Assembly (NCBI GenBank): GCA_016927535.1
Contig: JAFGMM010000417.1
Location: 1 to 47,380 of the forward strand
Reading direction: 5' to 3'
Length of the DNA stretch: 47,380 nt
DNA from: Anaerolineae bacterium
GTDB taxonomy: Bacteria; Chloroflexota; Anaerolineae; Aggregatilineales; JAFGMM01
Shown: piece by piece, positions 11,107 through 17,627 of the stretch
Position numbering within the stretch: the stretch's first letter is position 1
Layout: every line of letters starts with the position of its first letter
Translations under genes and position numbers: made by a program
The notes under the pieces: model-generated
Told to the model about the DNA's origin: nothing
Database searches by the model: none
What the model saw: the letters and a program-made list of their open reading frames with translations, nothing else

Positions 11107-11143
11107 CCCTCAGCGTAGCCTTTGATGCGTTGGGGGATTTTCT
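11107..11143 (+). terminator. Rho-independent terminator of the fabG-tatC operon
   Basis: An 11-bp stem of CCCTCAGCGTA (11107-11117) and TGCGTTGGGGG (11126-11136) with three wobble pairs and an 8-base loop, followed directly by ATTTTCTT. It lies 36 bases after the tatC stop. Confidence 0.7.
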
Positions 11144-11243
11144 TGCCAGGGAGCCGTTTTGCTCCAGGGCGTTTTGGTGTTGTGTACCGCGCGCCCCAGA
11201 GCAAAATCTCAAACGTATACGCTGATATAAGGAGAGGATCGAA

Positions 11244-12581
11244 ATGAGCAGGAAACGTGTCATCATCATGGGGGCCGCCGGGCGCGACTTCCACAACTTC
11301 AATACGTACTACCGCGATAACGAAGCTTACGAAGTCGTCGCCTTCACCGCTACCCAAATCCCCGATATCGCGGGGCGCAGGTATCCCCTCGAACTGGCCG
11401 GCGGCCTCTATCCGGCCGGCATTCCGATCTATGCCGAGGCCGAGCTTAACCGGTTGATCGTCGAGCACGATGTCGATGAGGTGGTCTTTGCCTACTCGGA
11501 CGTGTCGCACGAATACGTCATGCACAAGGCCAGCCAGGTCATCGCCGCCGGCGCCGACTTCCGGCTGATGGGGCCGAAGCGCACCCAGGTTCGCGCCGAA
11601 AAGCCGGTCGTGAGCATCGGCGCGGTGCGCACCGGCTGCGGCAAGAGCCAAACCACCCGCCGCGTCAGCGATGTGCTGCGCGCGATGGGCTATAAGGTCG
11701 TCGTGGTCCGGCACCCCATGCCCTACAGCGCCGATCTGGCCGCCAACGCGGTCCAGCGCTTCGCCGATTACGACGATATCGACGAGAAGTACAAGGTCAC
11801 CATCGAGGAAAAAGAAGAGTACGAGCCGCATCTCGACCGGGGCGTGGTGGTCTATGCCGGCGTCGATTACGAAGCCATCCTGGAGCAGGCGCAGCAGGAA
11901 GCCGATATCGTCCTCTGGGACGGCGGCAACAACGACCTGCCCTTCTACCAAAGCGACCTGCACATTGTTGTCGCCGACCCGCACCGCCCCGGCCACGAGT
12001 TGACTTACCATCCCGGCGAGGCGAACCTGCGTATGGCCGATGTGGTGGTCATCAATAAGATCGACACCGCCGACCACGCGAACATTGCCGCCGTGCGCCA
12101 GAACGTCATTGCCTGCAACCCGGAGGCGCAGATCGTCGAGGCTGCCTCGCCCATCTCGGTCGAGAACCCCGACGCCATCTGGGGTAAGCGCGTCCTGGTC
12201 ATCGAGGATGGTCCCACCCTCACCCACGGCGAGATGGCTTATGGCGCCGGCATCGTAGCCGCCCAGCGCTTTGGTGCCGCCGAGATCGTCGATCCGCGCC
12301 CTTACGCCATCGGCAGCATTCTCGAAACGTACAAGAAGTACCCGAACACCGGCCCGGTGCTCCCGGCGATGGGCTACAGTGATAAGCAGCGCGCCGAACT
12401 GGAACAAACCATCAACAATACGCCCGTCGATTTGGTCATCGTCGCTACGCCCATTGACCTGACCCATGTTATTACACTCAAGAAGCCTTACGAGCGTGTG
12501 CGCTACGAGCTTCAAGAGATTGGCAAACCCACGCTGGCCGACATTTTGGAGAAAAGATTCGGCTCGCGTAAGATAGAGTAG
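11244..12581 (+). CDS. Cyclic 2,3-diphosphoglycerate synthetase-like P-loop protein
   Basis: A 445-residue protein with an N-terminal Rossmann-like part (RVIIMGAAGRDFHNFN at 5-20) and a central P-loop domain: Walker A GAVRTGCGKS at 126-135, KIDTAD-type NKID at 271-274, and acidic strand VLWDGGNND near 223-231. This layout and length match archaeal cyclic 2,3-diphosphoglycerate synthetase, which closes 2,3-bisphosphoglycerate into its cyclic anhydride using ATP. Bacterial homologues are often annotated only as GTPases, and their substrate is largely untested. AAGGAGAGG 6 bases before the ATG gives a confident start. It follows the tat terminator and precedes the phosphofructokinase homologue by 55 bases, so the pair may act on glycolytic phosphate intermediates; that is inference. 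Confidence 0.82.
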   Translation: MSRKRVIIMGAAGRDFHNFNTYYRDNEAYEVVAFTATQIPDIAGRRYPLELAGGLYPAGIPIYAEAELNRLIVEHDVDEVVFAYSDVSHEYVMHKASQVIAAGADFRLMGPKRTQVRAEKPVVSIGAVRTGCGKSQTTRRVSDVLRAMGYKVVVVRHPMPYSADLAANAVQRFADYDDIDEKYKVTIEEKEEYEPHLDRGVVVYAGVDYEAILEQAQQEADIVLWDGGNNDLPFYQSDLHIVVADPHRPGHELTYHPGEANLRMADVVVINKIDTADHANIAAVRQNVIACNPEAQIVEAASPISVENPDAIWGKRVLVIEDGPTLTHGEMAYGAGIVAAQRFGAAEIVDPRPYAIGSILETYKKYPNTGPVLPAMGYSDKQRAELEQTINNTPVDLVIVATPIDLTHVITLKKPYERVRYELQEIGKPTLADILEKRFGSRKIE

Positions 12582-12590
12582 AAGTTCTGC

Positions 12591-12622
12591 CTCGTCCCGC
12601 TGCGCCGGCGCGGCGGGATGAG
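12591..12622. repeat. Hairpin between cDPGS-like and PFK-like genes
   Basis: CTCGTCCCGC (12591-12600) pairs with GCGGGATGAG (12613-12622), one wobble, around a GC-rich loop. No T-run follows, so it is not a classical terminator. The core resembles the hairpins at 36286 and 44655 and may belong to one small REP-like family. Confidence 0.55.
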
Positions 12623-12636
12623 AGGGAAGGCTAGCC

Positions 12637-13800
12637 ATGAGTCGGCGCGGTTTACTGGTCGGGCAGGCCGGCGGATCGACCACAGTCGTTAATGCTTGTT
12701 TGGCCGGCGTGATTATCGAAGCTCAGCAGCAGGCCGGCATCACGCATATCTACGGCATGCAAAACGGCATCTTCGGCGCGTTGCACGAACGCCTGGTCGA
12801 TCTTACGCATGTCAGCCGGGAGCGCCTGGACTTGGTGGCGCAGACGCCTGCCTCGACGCTCGGTGCGTCCCGGCGCGCGCTGGACGAGCAAGAGGGCGCG
12901 CGTCTCATAGCCGTGCTGAAGGCGCACGATATTCGCATGCTGGTCTACATGGGCGGGCGCGAAGCGATGCAGACCTGCTGCCGGGTTGAGCGTGCGGCGC
13001 GCGAACATGCCTACGACCTCGCGGTGGTCGGCGTGCCCAAGACCGCCGCTAACGATCTGCCGTGCACCGATCACACGCCCGGCTATGGCAGCGCAGCGCG
13101 CACGCTGGCGCTGGCGGTCCGCGATGCGGCGCGCGACCTGGAGGCGATGAGCAGCGTCGCGGACGTGGTGCTCTTCGAGGTGATGGGCCGCGAGAGCGGC
13201 TGGCTCGCCGCCGCGACGACGCTTGGGCGCGCCAACCCCGACGAAGCGCCGCACTTGCTCTACCTGCCGGAGCTGCCTTTCGACGGCGATGCTTTTCTCG
13301 GCGATGTGCAGCGCCAGTACGACGAGCGCGGCTATGTGCTGGCCGCCGTCTCTGAAGGGGTGTACATGCCGGGCAGTGTGCCGGGCGAGCCGGTCACGGC
13401 TTACCTGGCCGGCCGGGTCCGCGACGCGCTGGGGCTGCGGGCGCGCGAGATTCGCATGGACGCCTTACAGCGCTCGAATACGCTGGGCGTCTCGACCACC
13501 GATTTAGTCGAGGCGACGCTGGTCGGGCGCGAGGCGGTGCGCCAGGCGGTGCGCGGCGCCGGCGGCCAGATGGTGACGCTGGTCCGGGTGCCGGCGCCGA
13601 CTTATCGCTGCACGACCGGCGCCGCGCCGTTGGACCAGATCGCCGGCGCGGTGCGCACCCTGCCCGCCGAGTTCATCGCGCCTGGCGGCGATGTGAGCGC
13701 TGCTTTTCGGGCGTATGCCGAACCCCTGTTAGGCGACCCGCTCCCGCCGCATGGCCGGCTGGGCGGCAAGCCGATTTCGCCGCGTTTGCCTGTGTACTGA
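12637..13800 (+). CDS. Phosphofructokinase-family protein, PPi-type clade, catalytic residues replaced
   Basis: A 387-residue protein with the PFK fold: QAGGSTTVVNACLAGV (10-25), DHTPGYGSAAR (145-155), EVMGRESGWLAA (181-192) and LLYLPELPFD. PFK uses ATP or PPi to phosphorylate fructose 6-phosphate. Two active-site motifs are changed. The GGDGS/GGNDS phosphate-metal loop reads GGREA (106-110). The catalytic TIDND reads TAAND (136-140), so the residue equal to E. coli Asp127, the base, is Ala; Asp129 is kept. Substrate-side residues (MGR) are kept. It may be a pseudoenzyme, a sugar-phosphate sensor or an enzyme of new specificity. RBS-like GAGGGAAGG lies 6-14 bases upstream. A separate true PFK should exist elsewhere. 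Confidence 0.9.
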   Translation: MSRRGLLVGQAGGSTTVVNACLAGVIIEAQQQAGITHIYGMQNGIFGALHERLVDLTHVSRERLDLVAQTPASTLGASRRALDEQEGARLIAVLKAHDIRMLVYMGGREAMQTCCRVERAAREHAYDLAVVGVPKTAANDLPCTDHTPGYGSAARTLALAVRDAARDLEAMSSVADVVLFEVMGRESGWLAAATTLGRANPDEAPHLLYLPELPFDGDAFLGDVQRQYDERGYVLAAVSEGVYMPGSVPGEPVTAYLAGRVRDALGLRAREIRMDALQRSNTLGVSTTDLVEATLVGREAVRQAVRGAGGQMVTLVRVPAPTYRCTTGAAPLDQIAGAVRTLPAEFIAPGGDVSAAFRAYAEPLLGDPLPPHGRLGGKPISPRLPVY

Positions 13801-13814
13801 TCGGAGAAAACCTC

Positions 13815-14549
13815 ATGACGAAAGACAACCGTAAGCTCGTTTTGCTCGCCGTGCTGATTGCCGCCGCCGCGCTGGTTATCTACTACATACGGAAGTTGGT
13901 CGCGTTCTTGCATACGGTACCTACGGGCAGGATCAACGAAACTGTGTCCGCCGTCAACGACGGGTTTGTCAACATGTTCGTTTATACCGACGGCAAAGAC
14001 ACGATTGCCATTGACGCCGTTATGAACGCCGACAAGCTGGCGGGCGCGCTGGGCGAACTCGGCATCGACCCGGCGTCGGTGACGCACCTGTTCATCACGC
14101 ACGGCGACACCGATCACGTCGGCGGGGTGAATGTCTTCACAGACGCGGCGATTTACCTGCCGCGCGCCGAAGAGTGGATGTTCGAAGGCACGAAGGCGCG
14201 CTTTTCGGGCGTTACTGCGTCGCTTCACCTGCCGCGCCCTCACACTCCCCTCGACGACGGCGATGTCGTCACCGTGGGCGATATCACGGTTAAGGCCATC
14301 GCCACGCCCGGCCACACACCGGGCCACACGGCCTACCTCGTCAACGGCGACACGCTCTTTACCGGCGATACCCTCAGCCTGCGCGATGGGTGCGCGACCG
14401 TATTCCCCCGGATCATCAGCATGGACAGCGCTACCCAGTGCGAATCGATTCGCAAGCTGGCAGAGCTTGAGGGCGTCAAGTTAGTGTGCACGGCGCACAC
14501 CGGCTGCACCGAGGACTTTGCTGCCGCGATGCAGGGCTGGAAAGCCTAG
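13815..14549 (+). CDS. Membrane-anchored MBL-fold metallo-hydrolase
   Basis: A 244-residue protein with an N-terminal membrane helix (residues 7-32, KLVLLAVLIAAAALVIYY) followed by a metallo-beta-lactamase fold. Metal motifs are THGDTDHVGG, TPGHTPGH, FTGDTL and TAHTG. The first motif is HxDxDH instead of HxHxDH, a variant seen in other MBL branches; it replaces one zinc ligand. Substrate is unknown; glyoxalase II-like hydrolase is possible from fold alone. GGAGAAAACCTC precedes the ATG. The next gene starts 5 bases after the stop, so it is probably co-transcribed with the YfhO-like protein and the PFK-like gene 14 bases upstream. Confidence 0.85.
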   Translation: MTKDNRKLVLLAVLIAAAALVIYYIRKLVAFLHTVPTGRINETVSAVNDGFVNMFVYTDGKDTIAIDAVMNADKLAGALGELGIDPASVTHLFITHGDTDHVGGVNVFTDAAIYLPRAEEWMFEGTKARFSGVTASLHLPRPHTPLDDGDVVTVGDITVKAIATPGHTPGHTAYLVNGDTLFTGDTLSLRDGCATVFPRIISMDSATQCESIRKLAELEGVKLVCTAHTGCTEDFAAAMQGWKA

Positions 14550-14553
14550 CGTC

Positions 14554-17061
14554 GTGCGCTCCGGGGGGAATCTTCAAAAGACAGGGCCGGCGCTCGCGGT
14601 CGCTGCGCTGGTGCCGGTGTTCTGCGCGCGGCTGATTTTGACGCCGCTCATCATCGCACACGGTGACGCCTTCACCTACTTCTATCCCTACTGGCATGCC
14701 GCGAGTGATGCCCTGCGCGCGGGCCGCCTGCCGCTCTGGAATGATCTAATCTTCATGGGCGCGCCGTTCCTGGCGAACGGGCAGACCGGGCTGCTCTATC
14801 TGCCTAATCTGCTGGTCTGGCTGCTGGTCCCGGATACGCCCACCGCGTACACGCTGAGCTTGCTCTTGCATCTCGTGTGGGCGGGTCTGGGGATGCTGGC
14901 GCTGCTGCGCCTGGGGATGCGCGCCAATTCGCCGGCGGCGCTGACCGGCGCGGCGCTGTTTACGGTGGGCGGCGCGCTGACCACGCACGCCGGCCAGATC
15001 AACCAGTTGCAGGGGATGGCGTGGCTGCCGTGGTTGTTCCTGCTGTTGGATCGATCACGGCGTTCGCCGTTTGCCCCGGTGCTGCTGGCGGCAGCGTTGG
15101 CGATGCAGATTCTCGCCGGGCACGCGCAGACGGTTTTCATCGGCGCGGTGGGGATGGGCGTCGCGGCGCTGTGGTGGGCCTGGCGCGATTCGGGAATTTA
15201 CCACGGAGTGCACGGAGCACACGGAGAAGGAGTTTTTAAAAGCTCTGTGTGCTCTGTGTCTTTGTGGTTTATGAGACGCTTTGCCGGGGTGATTGCGCTT
15301 ACTACCGCCGGGGTTGCTGCGCTCGTGCTCACCCTGCCGCAGCTTGCGCCGATGCTCGAACTCAGCAGCTTTTCGAATCGCGCGGGCGGCCTGCCCATTA
15401 ACGAGGTGGTGTCGTTCTCGCTGCATCCCTTTTTATTCGGGCGCGCACTGCTGCCCAACTACGCGGTTACGCTACACGGCGAGTTTGTCGGCACTATCGG
15501 GGTCGGCGGGCTGGCGCTGGCGCTGATGGGCGCGTGGTGGGCGCGCAAAGACCCGCACTGGCAGGCATGGATTGCGGTAACGGCGGTGGGGCTGGTGCTG
15601 GCATCCGGCAAGTGGAACCAGTTTTACTGGAAGTTGGGCCTGCTGCCGGGCTTTAACCTGTTCCGGGTGCCGGCGCGCTGGCTGGCGCTGTGGGCCATCG
15701 GCGCGAGCGTGCTCGCCGCGTATGCGGTGCATGTTCTTACTGCCGGCTCACCGTACTCGCAGGGGATGGAGGCAAGGCGAAAAAGCGTCGAGTGTGTTTC
15801 CCCTCTATCCCCGGCCCTTTCCCCCACAAGGGGGGAAAGGGAGTCGGAATCGCGCGCGACGGCGACGGCGCATTTCCCCCTCGCCCCTTGTGGGAGAGGG
15901 GGCCAGGGGGTGAGGGGAAACTCGGCGCTCTTGCGCGCCGACAAAATCTTGATCCTGCTTTTCGGTGCGGGCGTGCTCGTGCTGGTCGGGGTTACGTATT
16001 GGGCGCCGCAAGCGAAGGGCCTCGATGTGCCGGGGCAGGTTGCGCCACAGCCGGTCGAGCTTGTCCTGTGGTTGGCGAGCCTGGGCGCGGCGGCCGGCGC
16101 GCTGGTGTTTTTGCGCGGGCGGTGGGCGGCCGGCGCGCTGATCGGGCTGGCGTTGTTAGAATTGTTCGTCATGTCGCACGCCATGCCGATGCCCTATAAC
16201 CGGCTCGCCCCGCCGCAGGCGTTCAGTGAGCCGCGCCCTGTGATTGAAGCCATCCTGGCGCGCGAGAAAGCCGCCGCCGTGCCGGCGCGCTATCTCAGTA
16301 TTGCCGGGATCGAGTACGAACCGGGCGACCGGGCGGATATCGCGGCGCGGTATGCCGGCTACCCCGAGAGCGCGGTCTATGATTATACGGTCGCGGCCAA
16401 GCTCAAGGATGTGATCGCGCCGAACCTGGGCATGATCTGGGGCATCGCCACGGTGGACGGCTACGACGGCGGCGTGCTGCCGCTGCAAGCGTGGACCGAC
16501 TTCACCGCGCCCCTGCTGGACGAACCCGCCGTCGATGGCCGGCTGCGCGAGCGTCTGGCCGCCCCGCCTCCTGCCGATTGGGGCGTCAAGTATTTGATCG
16601 CCGCGCCCGGCGTCGCGGTCGCGGATGAGCAGTGGCGGCTCGTGGCGGCGGGCGACGTGAACCTGTACGAGCGCCGGGAGCCGGGCGCGGCGGTGCGCCT
16701 GGTCGAGTCCCCCGATGCCGGCGCGCCCGTCGCCGGCCGGGCGGTCATCACCCGCTATGCACCCGAAGCGCTCACTATCGAGACCGATGGCGCCGGCGAC
16801 GCTTATGTCTTGCTGCTAGATGCTTACTATCCCGGCTGGACGGCTGCTGTAGACGGCGAAGCGGCGCAGGTTCTCCCGGCAATGGGCATGTTCCGTGCCG
16901 TACCCGTCCCGGCCGGTGAGCATGTTGTACAGATGAACTATTTGCCGACAAGTTGGCCGGCGGCGTGGGTAATCGGAGCGGCGGCGTGGAGTGTGCTGGT
17001 GGGGGTGGGTGGGATCGTGTGGCGCAGAGCCGGCAGGCCGGGCTACTGGATTTGCCGGTAG
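14554..17061 (+). CDS. YfhO-like polytopic membrane protein containing two in-frame repeat insertions
   Basis: An 835-residue membrane protein. The start resembles the GT-C/YfhO family: IAHGDAFTYFYPYWHA then LWNDLIFMGAPFLANGQTGLLY, followed by about 10-12 hydrophobic segments. The C-terminal extracytoplasmic domain ends with YYPGWTAAVDGEAAQVLPA and PVPAGEHVVQMNY, the typical YfhO ending. YfhO of Bacillus is needed for glycosylation of lipoteichoic acid; here a lipid-linked sugar transferase role is likely. Residues about 216-239 and 415-456 are encoded by palindromic repeats (separate entries) lying between membrane segments. GTG 14554 is chosen, 5 bases after the MBL stop; a TTG at 14518 would overlap that gene. 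The end overlaps the convergent small gene by 19 bases. Confidence 0.82.
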   Translation: MRSGGNLQKTGPALAVAALVPVFCARLILTPLIIAHGDAFTYFYPYWHAASDALRAGRLPLWNDLIFMGAPFLANGQTGLLYLPNLLVWLLVPDTPTAYTLSLLLHLVWAGLGMLALLRLGMRANSPAALTGAALFTVGGALTTHAGQINQLQGMAWLPWLFLLLDRSRRSPFAPVLLAAALAMQILAGHAQTVFIGAVGMGVAALWWAWRDSGIYHGVHGAHGEGVFKSSVCSVSLWFMRRFAGVIALTTAGVAALVLTLPQLAPMLELSSFSNRAGGLPINEVVSFSLHPFLFGRALLPNYAVTLHGEFVGTIGVGGLALALMGAWWARKDPHWQAWIAVTAVGLVLASGKWNQFYWKLGLLPGFNLFRVPARWLALWAIGASVLAAYAVHVLTAGSPYSQGMEARRKSVECVSPLSPALSPTRGERESESRATATAHFPLAPCGRGGQGVRGNSALLRADKILILLFGAGVLVLVGVTYWAPQAKGLDVPGQVAPQPVELVLWLASLGAAAGALVFLRGRWAAGALIGLALLELFVMSHAMPMPYNRLAPPQAFSEPRPVIEAILAREKAAAVPARYLSIAGIEYEPGDRADIAARYAGYPESAVYDYTVAAKLKDVIAPNLGMIWGIATVDGYDGGVLPLQAWTDFTAPLLDEPAVDGRLRERLAAPPPADWGVKYLIAAPGVAVADEQWRLVAAGDVNLYERREPGAAVRLVESPDAGAPVAGRAVITRYAPEALTIETDGAGDAYVLLLDAYYPGWTAAVDGEAAQVLPAMGMFRAVPVPAGEHVVQMNYLPTSWPAAWVIGAAAWSVLVGVGGIVWRRAGRPGYWICR
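15200..15269. repeat. Palindromic ACCACGGAG...CTTTGTGGT element inside the YfhO-like gene
   Basis: A 70-base imperfect inverted repeat: arms begin ACCACGGAGTGCACGGAG and end CTCTGTGTCTTTGTGGT, with AGTTTTTAAAAGCT in the centre. This is the widespread intergenic CACAGAG/CTCTGTG type of small repeat. Here it is read through in frame as HGVHGAHGEG...CSVSLW. A right-half copy occurs at about 35298-35319. Confidence 0.8.
15796..15921. repeat. 126-base palindromic repeat inserted in frame in the YfhO-like gene
   Basis: Perfect 10-base terminal inverted repeats GTTTCCCCTC (15796-15805) and GAGGGGAAAC (15912-15921) enclose two inner hairpins, CTTTCCCCCACAAGGGGGG-type and CCCCTTGTGGGAGAGGGG-type. This is the well-known CCCTCTCCC-ACAAGGG intergenic repeat, whose translations read SPALSPTRGERE-like. 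Its length is exactly 42 codons and the frame stays open. Confidence 0.9.
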
Positions 17062-17315
17062 TGGGCTTCGATTTGCGCCGCCAAGCTGCTCGCATCCTCG
17101 GAAGACATACAACTGCCGTTCCAGGAGATGCGCCAGGCCAGGAAGCGCCGGCCGTTATAACGAGCCGTCCACCGGTTGAAGGTGGGATCAACTTTCGCAG
17201 GGATATGTCGATCTAAAACGCTTTGAACGATTGCTTTATCGGTTTCTGTCCAATCGCCTTCCAGTGTCCAGACGATGACTTCTTGACCGAGTACACCGGG
17301 TCGTTTTGCCTCCAT
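17043..17315 (-). CDS. Hypothetical 90-residue protein
   Basis: An unrecognised small soluble protein starting MEAKRPGVLGQEVIVWTLEG and ending SLAAQIEAHYRQIQ. The ATG at 17315 is strongly supported by GAGGAGG two bases upstream in a clear leader; longer frames upstream are not needed. It contains conserved-looking RWTARYNGRRFLAWRISWNG and two Cys-free termini. Its last 19 bases overlap the end of the convergent YfhO-like gene, so the tail is constrained by both frames. A candidate promoter (TTGCCG, 17 bases, TATTGG on the minus strand, 17371-17399) lies just upstream. Function cannot be proposed. Confidence 0.7.
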   Translation of the reverse strand: MEAKRPGVLGQEVIVWTLEGDWTETDKAIVQSVLDRHIPAKVDPTFNRWTARYNGRRFLAWRISWNGSCMSSEDASSLAAQIEAHYRQIQ

Positions 17316-17627
17316 TTGCCTCCTCACCCTGTGCTTTTCTAAAAATCCCGCGCAAAGGCCACTTCCCTTACCAATACTAGTCCAAAATCGGGCCGGCAAT
17401 ATTTGCATTATGTGGCAAATCTGTAGAAGCTCGGTGAAAGCTTTATAAGGATTTACACGATTTTAATGCAATCTTTGTACGCCGCCAAATTTTTAGCCGC
17501 CCTGCGATCTTAACCGAGATTTCACCGATCCGGTGTTACAATATGAAAGCTGAAACCTTTTGATCTTCTCGACGTATCAGCATATAGGGGAAGTGTTGCC
17601 TGTTAAATAAACAAGGAGAAAAAGAGT
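17316..17627. other. 312-base non-coding divergent region
   Basis: An AT-rich gap between the divergent 90-residue gene and the first DUF3352 gene. On the minus strand TTGCCG (17394-17399) and TATTGG (17371-17376) are 17 bases apart. On the plus strand TTGATC (17560-17565) and TATAGG (17583-17588) are 17 bases apart. An isolated TACAAT is at 17537. No convincing RNA gene or open frame is seen. Confidence 0.6.
17560..17588 (+). promoter_or_regulatory. Candidate promoter of the DUF3352 tandem
   Basis: TTGATC (17560-17565), 17-base spacer, TATAGG (17583-17588). Transcription would start about 30 bases before the ATG and include the strong AAGGAG site. Confidence 0.4.

Noticed and set aside
11103-12683. 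526-residue minus frame over the cDPGS-like gene
   Set aside because: High-GC antisense shadow; composition rich in Asp/His/Val repeats and no ribosome site or motif.
12637-13800. Pseudogene call for the PFK-like gene
   Set aside because: The frame is full length, codon use matches neighbours and the rest of the fold motifs are intact, so altered function is more likely than decay.
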